The notes beneath the pieces were generated by a model, which made no database searches, was not told the DNA's origin, and saw only the letters and a list, made by a program, of their open reading frames with translations. This document shows, in pieces, positions 12,065-23,200 of a stretch of DNA of 64,000 bases; the first letter of the stretch is position 1; each line of letters begins with the position of its first letter. This DNA is from Triplophysa rosa. Its lineage: Eukaryota; Chordata; Actinopteri; Cypriniformes; Nemacheilidae. The stretch is taken from NCBI RefSeq assembly GCF_024868665.1, contig NC_079896.1:2520559-2584558 (forward strand), given 5' to 3'. The translations under genes were made by a program, and so were the position numbers.

Positions 12065-15000
12065 TCACTGCTTGAAATCTTGTTCATTTAGCTCATCCAC
12101 AAACTCCACCGCAGGTTCCTCTTCTTCTGAGTCTAGTTGCTCTCCAGTTTCTTCAAGAAATTTCTGCTGACTCTCTTCTTGCTTGATAGCTTCCACCAGT
12201 TGATCATCTGAAAGGCCCGTGGGAGCCGCATCCTCACTTATGTTGCTTTCTGCTTCCTCGACTGTCGAGTGCTTGGCAAGAGCCTCTTCGGTTTGCTCCT
12301 CAGCTTCTTCTCCATGAACCTGAACCTCCTCAGGTGCTTCATCCTCCTCATTTTCACCCTGCTCCTCGGCAACATCTCCATCCTTGACTTGAACATCCTC
12401 AGGTATAACATCCTCTTGATCATTGACGATCTCTTCCTCCTCAGATACCACAAGGTCCTTGACAACATCTTCCTTGACCTCCACCTCCTCAGGTATTGCC
12501 TCCTGTTCAGTTACTCCTTGCTTTTCTACATCATCTTCCATGAACTGAACCTCATCAGCTCGATCAGCAACATCTTCTTTCTTAAAATGTACCTCAGGTG
12601 TTTGATCCTCCTCAGCTTGCTCTTCAACAGCTTCCTCAAGTACCTGAACGTCCTCAGCAGGTTCTTCCTTCTCCATTGTCACATGATCTTCTACAACATC
12701 CACTGCGTTTGCTTCTTCCTCATTTACGGTCCGATTCTCTTCTTCAATAAATTCTTCACCCTTGATCGTAACCTCCTCTACCTCAGTTGCTGCACGCTGC
12801 TCCTTTACATCAATCTCTTCCTCTGTAGAAGCAGGTTGTTGGCTTTGAGATAACATCTGAAATATATAGGAACGTAAGTATCAGGATCTGTCAAAACTTG
12901 GTAGGGCTGTCACGATTATTAAATAATCGTCTCATCGCGATTGTTTGACCTCATCGCGATGGTTTCAGATCATCGCGATTATTGCACATCTCTATAGAAG
13001 ACACTAGGGGGAGCTGTAGTGTATCTGCATATTGCATATTTTAGTGTATATATTGTTACTTAATACTTGTAAAATGTACCACCACAACACAATCACTTAA
13101 AAAAAACTAAAACATATACAAATTACCTGCAGTACAATTTGATATTATTTAAGCAAATCTCAGTGTGAAAACCAGTCTACCAAAATTTCACTAACACACA
13201 AGTAAAATTGTATTGTAGTCTTGCAAGTGAGAAAAAAACAGACTAGAAGCTTTTCTATGACTAATAGTATTTTTATGGTGGCTTCAATTCACACCTGATA
13301 AATTTACTTAATTTACAAGTATTTGGTGGTTGTATTATTGACAGGTAAAAGCCTAAACCTTAAATATATGATGACCCAATTTTTTCCGATGTATTTCCAA
13401 GAAAAAAACATAGTCTTGTATTCAGAACAATATGGTTGTTTCAATCGCTGAATCAAAAATGCATGAGAATTAAATGTCAAAACTCAAAAACAGACAATTA
13501 ATCGTCATAATCGCCAAAGCTCAAAACAGACAATTAATCGTCATAACCGCCAAAGCCCTAAAACAGACAATTAATCGCCATAATCGCAACGATTTATTAG
13601 ACAATTAACCGTCCATCAAATTTCATAATCGTGACAGCCCTAAAACTTGGTACTTTGGACGTTCTACCTTGTAGAACCGGTACTATACCTGACTCTGGAC
13701 GATCTCAATCTGGGCAGCGAGGTGGGAATGAAGGCTATGAGTGCTCTTCTGATGGTCCTCCAGACTCCTGCGAACAGACATAAACTGATCCTCCAAAGCT
13801 TGGGATCTTCTTGCTTGTTCCATCTCCAAAAGATCCCTGAGAGACAGACCAACACAAGGGGTATCAACAGCTCCTACAACAAAACCAAATGGGGACAGAC
13901 CTGAAAGAGGCTCACAAAATTATTTCAGCAACTTCAGCCATGTTTACTCACTTGATGTCAATGACTTCCTGTCTGTTTCTCTCAAGAGTCTTCTGGTTGT
14001 CGGCAAAAGACTCTCTTAAGCTCGCAAGCTTTGTTCTCTGCTGCTCCAACAGAGAGGTGAGACCCTCCACAGCGGACATCTGTTCATCGAGACGCGACGT
14101 AGTGACCAAAACTGTGTCCGTTAGGCCAGAAATGCTAACCGCTACTTCAGAGTTAGCACTGAGGACCGAATTAAGCCTTTGCTTCAGTTTCTCCAACTCT
14201 TCGGTCTTATTCTTGATCACGCCATTGAAGGTTGCTGTTGAGACAGTCGTCTGTTGGAGTTCAGTAAGTTTGGCATTCATCTCAGACTGAAGAGTCCACA
14301 CTTGACTGTGAAGATCTGTGGATTTGATCTTCTCGGAGGCGCCCAGGGTGACTTCTGCCTCTTTTTGGGCTTGCGTGTAAGCTTCTTCAAGTGCCTGGAG
14401 ACGCTCCTCGAAAACAGCCACATTGGTGATCTAGATACAGGGACGACATAATTGAAAATGAGTTTATTCATTCATTCATCATTACCGGCTGACAAAAAAC
14501 AAACTACAAATTCTAATGGTTTCCATTAAAAATGCCATTATGGCCATCAGTTGTTTACTTCTAAAACCATTACAAAATTCCTTTATGTAGTGTATTTTGG
14601 GTCTTATTCAAGTAGGATTTAATGATGTTCAATTGGTTACTATCTGCCAGATATTATCCCACCAACAGAACCTAACACAGTACCAGTAGAGACCCACAGA
14701 AACCATAAGAGTTACTATTAAAAAAATACACCATTAAATCCATTAAAATGTATGCAAAAATAATACAAATAACTAAGTAATATTTAAAACAAGATAAAAA
14801 TAACATGTTCTTTTTCTATAGACCTACTGTACAGTATATTAAACCAATATTATAAAAGCACATACTACTTTTTAAACATTAAAATAGTTTTCAATGAAAG
14901 CAAGCATGTGTGCTCTCAACACGTGGATATGATTAACCCCTGACAACCAATAACCTTTAACTTCAGGACCTCATGACTTCTAGGCCCTGTTTCACAGACA

Positions 15001-16206
15001 AGGCTTAAGGCTTGTCCCAGACTAAAATGAATGTTTGACCTGTCTTCACTGAATATAACTTGCCCTGAAATATCTTAAAATATATGAGTGCCATTGTTTG
15101 TCTCAAGATGCGGTCCAGTAATGTATTCTTCTAAGGCGTATTTATAAAAGCGACATAAATATCTTAATTAAATTATTCAACTAAGGCATAGTCCTGGCTT
15201 GAGCTAAACCGTGTCTGTGAAACCAGGCCCTAGAGTTCTTACTACAAACATGCCTTTGTTAAAGCTATTCATCACATTTGAGATATGTTAGTATGTGGAC
15301 ATGTCAGCATTAGTACTACAAACACTAAGCTGTGAGCCAAAGATTGTTTATTTTGAATAAATATGATTTTAAAGAAACCTTACATATTTTGATTTTTATA
15401 GGGTTCATGAGACCCAAACCTTGCTGCTTTTTTTAAAGCTTATAACAGCATTTTGCCAGCTCAAGCTTTTTCTTTACCATTGAAATAAAAACTGTCAATT
15501 GTATATGGGTTATTCATTAATACCTTTCTGATTATGAATGCAGACTTGTGTTAGCAAGAAAGAACTTATGTGTATATATTTCTCTTTACATTTTGGTTAG
15601 AATGCACGTTGCATAATGCCCTTTAAACAAGCCTGACTGGCTAAAAGAAACATGATCCTGCTCACAGCAGACTATTAATGGCCCATGTGCCACATGACAC
15701 ATTTCGGCAAATGCCATATTCAAAGGACACACGAGGCGTGCTTTCAATGAAACTATTTCAGTTTTCCAAAACAGTATCCAACTTCAATATCCAAATGTAA
15801 TAAATTCCCGCACGTGCGCTCTATGGCGAACGAATTGATGTGCGTAAACCTTAAGAAATTGTCAATTATTTCAACTTAAAGCCAACACAATCGTGATCAA
15901 ATCTAGATCAGTTCATGAATAATAACAGAGTACCAAATCAAATACCTGTGCGTTACCCAACCCCAACTGCTGTTGGAACTTGGTTACCCTAAGCTGCATT
16001 GCATTGACAGTCTCCGTTAAACTGTCGATGGTTTGTTGTTGCTGACTGCAGAACCACACTGCTGTTGATCCACCGACAATGAAAATAAAGAAAATAGCAG
16101 CAGGAACGGCGTTATCTTTAATTCCCCTCGGTCGCGCTACAGATGGCTCCAAGAGTGCCAAACTGTCATCCTGTTTGTTGCTGCTTTTTCCTTTGCGCTT
16201 GGTCAT
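12065..16206 (-). CDS. Single-pass membrane coiled-coil protein with long acidic C-terminal tail, unnamed
   Basis: Four coding exons: 16206-15946, 14430-13952, 13836-13689 and 12856-12065. They add up to 560 codons with consistent phases, giving 559 residues. The chosen Met (MTKRKGKSSNKQDD) has A at -3; an upstream in-frame Met at 16236 would add 10 residues. Residues 1-37 are basic and polar, and about 38-56 form one hydrophobic segment (AVPAAIFFIFIVGGSTAVWF). Residues about 58-290 are heptad-rich coiled coil, and the last exon (297-559) is dominated by Glu and Asp with recurring PE-E/D-VQV motifs. The layout (short basic cytosolic N-terminus, one anchor, coiled coil) suggests a type II membrane protein of the ER or another inner membrane, in the style of CKAP4 or IKBIP. 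I see no decisive sequence match to either, so I give no symbol. A hAT-type element sits in the last intron. Confidence 0.75.
12902..13642. mobile_element. Non-autonomous hAT-type transposon with 8-bp target duplication
   Basis: The left end TAGGGCTGTCACGATTAT and the right end ATAATCGTGACAGCCCTA are perfect inverted repeats of 18 bp. The element is flanked on both sides by AAACTTGG (12894-12901 and 13643-13650), an exact 8-bp target duplication, which is the mark of the hAT superfamily. Length is 741 bp with no transposase ORF. Several ATTAATCGTCATAATCG motifs are repeated near the right end. It lies in the last intron of the acidic-tail coiled-coil gene. Confidence 0.88.
14983..15230. mobile_element. 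MITE-like inverted-repeat element (GGCCCTGTTTCACAGAC ends)
   Basis: Starts GGCCCTGTTTCACAGACA and ends with its near inverse complement, GTGTCTGTGAAACCAGGCCC. A second copy of the family lies at 61854-62079. It is about 250 bp with no coding capacity. The remainder of the intron (14431-15945) shows nothing else I can support. Confidence 0.7.
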
Positions 16207-16487
16207 CTTGGTTACGCGCTGGATCCCCAAACGCACTGGATCACTGTGCTTCTTTCTCGGTTTGGTTACAGCTGGATCAAACCGTCAATGTTTCTTTGGT
16301 TCACAATGAAGACGAGGAACAATCAAAACTTTCAGACACGAGGACGAGTGGAAGGCGTTGTGCAGCGCGCACAGGAGGCGGTCACAAGTGACATAACGCA
16401 ACGCTGCGTATACTCGTATTTCCTGCCTAAATAAAGTTTGGTTGAATTATACACAATCTTAAAAATAGCTTCTGTCGTGTTCAAATG

Positions 16488-16592
16488 TAATTGGTTTGAT
16501 TCCCAGGAACACATACTGATAAAATGTATAGCTCAAATATACTGCAAGTCACCTTGGATAAGTGTGTCTGCCAAATAAATAAATGAAAATCT
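16488..16592 (+). mobile_element. tRNA-derived SINE, 5' truncated
   Basis: Contains a box-B-like GGTTTGATTCCC followed by the tail CAAGTCACCTTGGATAAGTG, then TCTGCCAAATAAATAAATG, which matches the tail of the fuller copy at 40527-40690. It lies in the spacer upstream of the acidic-tail coiled-coil gene. Confidence 0.6.
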
Positions 16593-16740
16593 ACTCTTTT
16601 ATGAATCTATTATTAATCAGTAGACCTTAAATATAATATATATATTATAAGTGTTGTAATTCTGGTAACATAAAACAGATAAGCCTATCTATTTTTTGCA
16701 GCCAATTTAATTTTTCATGATTTTTCTTGTTCTGCTTTGC

Positions 16741-16963
16741 AGGACCTCTCACGCTGTCAGATTGGATGAGATCAGACAACTATGATCACTGGATTCTCAG
16801 CAGGTTTGGAATGCAGGCTTGGGCTGAACTACTCAAAGATGAGACTCGTTCAAAGGCATTCTTGCATTATATTGGCTCTTTTGCTTCTGGAGTATTGGTG
16901 GGTTCACATTTTTGCACTTCATGTGCATCAAGCTTATGTGATGTTATTAAACCTGACATCTAG
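16741..16963 (+). other. Orphan open frame after a good splice acceptor
   Basis: A pyrimidine-rich tract ending TTTGCAG at 16741 is followed by an open frame reading PLTLSDWMRSDNYDHWIL, then a further 54 residues to a TAG. I recognise no family and see no partner exon on this strand. It could be a lone exon of a lost gene, part of a repeat, or chance. The rest of the 16207-17267 spacer holds only a SINE fragment and AT-rich DNA. Confidence 0.2.
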
Positions 16964-17267
16964 TAACAATATAGGTCTGTACATTGGATGAATGGATTGG
17001 TTTCTGGCCTTACAGGACTTTATATAGACTTGTGAAATGTCCGACAAATCATGGAAAAAAATAATTTCATAGATAGATAGATGTATATTTTATTTTTGGA
17101 CACTTAGTATATAATGCAAACACATCTGAGATAAATAAATATTTTAATACAGTTAAATATATGATAAGGGAAATATGTTTATTTATTTTTGGGATCACCT
17201 TAGTTTATACATGATCAATTTGACTTTCAAAAAACAAGATTGCATGAACTGTTTTGCAGTCCTTTAT

Positions 17268-20200
17268 TTACTCTGCAAGAAGTAGAAAAAAAGATGGATG
17301 TTAGATGCTTCAATGTTTACAATCATATATTTTCTCAACTACAAACAGACGGATTTAAATCAGAAGACATACCTCTGACTGTAAGTTTGGTGGAGCACTC
17401 AGCCCGACCCAGAGGGCTGTCGGCCACAACCATGTACTCTCCAATGTCTTGGGGTCCAACCCTCAGAATAAGCATTGAACACACACCACACACATTTGTG
17501 ATGTAGTAGTTGGGGTTCGTGTTGAGGCTGACGTGGTTTCGGTACCAGGTAACATGTGGAGACGGGTTGCCCCTCACAGCACAGCTCATGTAGCACTCGT
17601 AACCCAGTGGAGCCATGTGAAGCTTCAAAGGGACGATAAATTTGGGGGCTGTCTGGAAGTCGAGGGTCTTTGATACTGGCAGGTCACATGTGAACTTTTC
17701 TGAAAATAAAAAAAGCAGATATTTGTCTGTTATTACATTCTTTCATACAAGATTAAAGGGACCTAGTCTATATGCTGAGAGAGCGGGAAGAAATTTTGCA
17801 GCATATCCAACACAGTTATGTCTAGAAATCTGGGTTACATTGTCCAAGTAAAAGGTAAGACACTTTCCAGACGATCACAGACCAAAGAATGATCCACAAC
17901 TAGCGTATAACCCCACCTCATAGCTGTCACCCTAATAGGTGCAACATTTACAGAACAAGATAAAGCACAGATAAAGTTGAACAGTTGTGTCACAGCTGAC
18001 AGCCCAAATCTCACGGGTATAAACCTGAATAGAAGTGACCCATAAAGAGAGATTCACAGATATCCAATTGTCTCGGTGCCCATGAGCAAGGCTCTTATCT
18101 CAGGTCTCTCCAGAGATCTCTCTCTACTATTAGTCTTCTGTAAATTGCTTTGGGAAAGATGTCCGTTAAATGACAAGCAGTATGTGATAACCATAACAGG
18201 GATGTTAGTTTTTAAAGATGGGGTTAAACACGCAGTTTCTGCCAATTTCATATTAATCTTGAGTCCTTATACAGTAATATGAAGTTTAGTTTGATCACAT
18301 TTATAAAAGAGAGATACAGCTTTACGATTATTTCCGGAAAAAGATGAGTACCTGAAGGCCTGCGGGGGGGGGGGACGGAACTACAGCACGAGCACACAAT
18401 AACATTACATCATCGCATTAATCCCTTCGTGTTTTTTACATTATGCACGTAACGTTATGCACCATATGCCAACAAACACAGACATACGACTTATTTTCAC
18501 TTACCACGTGCGGTTCAACTTTTAGCACTGGGACCGCGCGATCTCCAAATCCAGCGTTATAGCCACCGTTTATATAACATCCATCACTGAAATGACGTGA
18601 ACAAACAAACTACTGACGTCACTTCTTTCACTATCGCAAGTGTAACAAGCTGCAGCCGCGGGCCCACAGCGCAGCCAATTTTGACGCAGTGCAGCCAATC
18701 TTGATGTCAGGCGGGTCTTACTATCACTCGTCGGTTGGCGCGTGGGCGGGCTTTGTCTTTCACCTTGCCAAGCTTTTCCGGGAGAGTTGCCCAATAAAAG
18801 GAATAGGATCCTTGTTACGAAACAGGGATCCGGATTTATAAAAAACTTTCCGAAAAAAGTTGGAGTGCTGGGGGAGTGTATCAAGCCCAGAAATACTACG
18901 TCATACATCCGACTAGTTTTTTTAACAAGTTGACCATGTTAAGCATGAGAAGCCAGCACGTTTAACATTATAAAGAAGTCAGAATGCATGAACCAGCGTT
19001 AAATCCCCCTTTAATATTTTATGATTAAAACAAATGGATGCACAAACCCCTCTTTTTTGTTGTTCCCCAAACTGGAGACACCGATGGCTCTGAAATGCTT
19101 ATATCGTTCTTCGCAAACACTCTGAAGTTGTATTCTCTTCCAGGCAAGATGTTGACGACTGTGAATTTGTTGTTGAACAAACGATCAACCACTGTCCGCC
19201 ACGTCTGCTTGATGGAGTCCCTCTTCAACACCATGTAATGCAGACGGTCGTCCTGTTTCTCATCAGGAGATGGAGCCCATGTGACTGTTACGGTGCCTTG
19301 AACATTCTGCTCCAGTTCTACTGGACCTGGAGGTCTCGGATCATCTAAAAAAAAACAATGAACTAGTCCTGTACGGTTACAAATGCTTCTGAGAAAGATT
19401 TATGTTTATACTTTACATTTGTACATTTATACCTTACTGAATAGTCTTAAAAGTTTTGAACCATTAAGATTTACTACTAAAATAATAACATAGTTTATCC
19501 AGATATGTATTATTCTTTTCATGTTGGATAACGTGTTATTTTTGGTATTCGTTCCCCCTTTCTCAAATGAATGAAGCAAGAATTAAAATGGAAATGAAGG
19601 GTGTTGAAATACATTACCAGTGACTCTAATTTCAATAGTGAAAGTGTCCTGGCCCACCACGTTCTTGACAGTGACCGCATAAATGCCAGTGTCTGACAGT
19701 TCTGATGTGTGAATAAAAAGTTGGGAACCTTTTTCCAAATCAGTAATCGTCACATGTTTGGCTACAGGAAACCCATCCTTTAACCATGTGATGTCAGGTA
19801 AAGGACAGGCCTATGGATAATAGATAACAAACAGTTAAAATTATACAAAAAATGTGTACACGTCACATTTTACCGCTCCGTCCGCATGTCTCCCATTTTG
19901 GAACTTATATATAGCAGCAGATAGAAACAGGTGCTAAAGAGGCATATATCTATGCAAATAACTCACAACTCAATATTTTTCTAGATACTGTGCACGATTA
20001 TAGTAGTGCATGAATTAAAGTCATTTTAGATACTCCTTACGTTTATTTGATACTGTACCTCAAAACTAACGCTGACACGCACAGTGTTCCCGGCCTTAAC
20101 AACCATGAAGTTTTTCATTTTGCTGTCAGTGAACTTTGGTATAACTGCAAAAAGGAAAAACACAAATACCAGTTTAAAAAAACAAAGTGCAAAGATATTT

Positions 20201-23200
20201 GTCGATAAATTGTATAGGTGTTCACCTGGTGGTGGCATGGCTGTGATGTAATTGTCAAGAGCCTGTGGAAGCCCCTCCCCTCCTTCATTGGTCGCAGTTA
20301 CTCTTACCCAATAAGTGGCCATTGATTTCAGACCCATGACAGTGAAGGACGTCTGAATCACTGCGTTTGTATGGCAGCGACTCCACTCTAGTTGGTCCGT
20401 AGGCCTGATCTCCAAACAATATTCTTTTGCTTCATCCTCCACACCTTTAACTTCGGTTGGTTTAGTCCAGGATAGAGACAGAGTAGTGTAGCTCGATGCA
20501 GTTAGTCTGAGGTCTTTGACTTTACCAGGAGGCTCTGAGAAGTTAATTCACAAACGCGATCTCAGATATAGAAATAATAATTTCCTTTGGGTATTGACAT
20601 TTGCTCAACATGTCTTACTTTTGGGGTCTCTTGCGAATACACATTCAGAGGGCACACTTGGTTCTCCAGGGCCACATGTGTTCATGGCACTCACTCTGAA
20701 TTCATACTCCGCTCCCTCTATGACGTCTTTAACCGGAAACTTTTTGTCTGAAGACAATACAAAATGTTAGATTTGTACTTTGAAAGAATCAGAGAAGATT
20801 TGACATACATCCTATTCAAGGTACTCGACTAACACACACACGCAAACTAATGCAACGTAGATGAATATTTAAAGGATTTTTTAAGACCTCTGATTGGTTC
20901 ATCTTTTGGGTTCACTTGACTCCAGAAGTTGCTGCCCTTTTTGCGTTTTTCCACATTGTAGCCGACAATGCTTCCTCCTCCGGTGTTAGATGGAGGGAGC
21001 CATGTCAAGTTAATGCAGTCTTTGTAGGCGCTGACTATTTTCGGAGGAGCCGGAGGACCCGCGAATGCTGGAAGCAAACACATTCTCTTTGATGAAGACT
21101 TACAAGGGACCATTCACTTTATTTCACATTGAAACAGCCAAAGGGGAACAGAGAAGTCTCACCCAAACTGCCAGCTGCGATATCTTCAGTTGTCAGGACA
21201 TCGCTCAGGCCTTCCGAGTTTTTTGCCCGTATCCTGTAGCAGTACTTTCGACCGCGATCTATGTCCGTGTCTCTGTAGGAAGATTGTCCTGGAATGTCTC
21301 CGATTTTAGTCCAGGTGTTTCGTCCCAGCTGCTGCCGCTCCAGGTTGTATTCAGTCACTTGACAGCCGCCATCGTCCTTTGGGGGCTTCCATTTGAATTC
21401 AATGGCAGTCAATGAGCTTTCTATAATTTCCACAGGCCCTTGTGGTGCCATTGGTTTGTCTGGTGAAAATATACACAAATATAAAGGGAATGCAAATGTA
21501 TCATTCCTAAAAAATGCCTGAAATGTTTTGATATTCCTTTTCTTTTCAACACATACCAAGCACAATAAGTTTTGACGTTGCCTCCACGCTGTCAAATTCG
21601 TTCCTGATTTTGATTTTGATGTCTCCCGTGTCTCTGCGTTGGCACTTGGCGAGACGCAGGCGGCTGTGAGTCGAGGACTTCTCGATTTTGACACCGTGAC
21701 CCTCTAGCAGCTCTTCGTCCTCTTGAAACCATTGAATCTTAATCGGATCTTTCCCTGAGAACTGCACCTTGAAGGATGCGTTCTCTCCTGCTTTTACAAT
21801 AACAGGCTCTGAGAATTTACCCAAAGCTTCTGCGTCAATTCTAGGAGGATCTGGGAATTTAACAGATGAATGTTATGGTTAGTTTTGTGCTTACATGCAT
21901 GTATACTGTAAAGGTATTGATAAACATCTGTGCCTTCAATGGTTAATGTTGCCTCCGATTTACGTCCTTCTGCCTCAAACTTGTATGTTCCTGAATCTGT
22001 ATCCTGGCAGGTGCGGATGATGAGTTTGTGATGAGCACCATCTTTGACTAGTGTAATTCCGTCCTTAGATTCTAACTATAAAAATGCATTTAATCTGTTG
22101 TTAATTATACGTTACACAGACCATCAGGGATTTTATTGTGTACAAAGTGTCTTATATTATTTAACCTTTTTGCCATCTTTGTACCACATTCCAGCACTAT
22201 CTTCAATGCTCAGATTGCAGGACAGCTCTGCTGATTCTCCCACATTGGCTGTGGTGTTAGACAAGCCGCTCAGAAAGTGAACTCCAGGGTCTGCATAAAA
22301 GTAAACAGGAAACATGACATCATCTATGCACAGATAGAAAATATGACTTCATGTTCAATGTGCCATATCACTGAGCTCAGATGATCATACCTACCCGTGA
22401 TGGTGTCGGGAACCAGTTCACCAACTCTTGGACGTCTCTTATGTTTTTTGTTAGACTCATCTCCATCCGATATGTTTACATCTGACCCGTCTCCTTTATC
22501 GTCCTTTATGATTCCGTCAGCTAAGTTTTCTTTCACCATGGCTGCCTTCCTCGCTGCCTCCTCCTGTTCTAACTGGGCTCTTCTCGCTGCTTCATCTCTT
22601 TCATCCTGGGCTTTTCTCCTGATGGCCTCATCTCTCTCTTCCTGGGCTCTTCTTGCTGCTTCATCTCTCTCTGACTGGGCCCTTCTTTCGGCCTCAATTT
22701 GCTCGGCTTGGCCTCTACCGGCCACTTCATCTCTCTCGGCCTGAGCTCTTCTTGCAGCCTCCTCTCGCTCTGCCAGAGCCTTCCTCGCTGCCTCATCTCT
22801 CTCCATCTGGGCTCTCCTCCTGGCTGCATCATCTCCCTCAGCCTGAGCTCTTCTTGCCGCCTCATCTCTCTCTGCCTGGGCTGTCCTCCTGGCTGCTTCA
22901 TCTCTTTCATCCTGGGCTCTCCTTTCAGCTTCATCTCGGTCAGCCTGGGCTCTCATCCTGGCTGCTTCTTCTTCTTTTTTAGCCTGAGCTCTCCTTTCCG
23001 CCTCGTCCTTTTCCCTCTGCAGTCTGGCTTGCTCCTCAGCTAGATGTCTGGTTTGTTCATCCGCATCATCACGTTTCCCACAGGCATTCGGATCTTCTGT
23101 AAACAGGATTAGATTTACAGATACCGTTCTGTACCACATACAATATGTACTGTGTCCATGAAAAACAAGGACCAAGGTTGTGAAATTTACACACATGTGA

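Noticed and set aside
12269..12853. Long plus-strand open frame of 194 codons
   Set aside because: It is the complement of the acidic Glu-rich exon of the minus-strand gene; GAA/GAG-rich codons leave few stops on the other strand, and the predicted Leu/Phe-rich product is an artefact.
22397..23043. Three plus-strand open frames rich in Leu, Ser and Pro
   Set aside because: Shadows of the ERDEAARRAQ repeat exon of igfn1 copy A.
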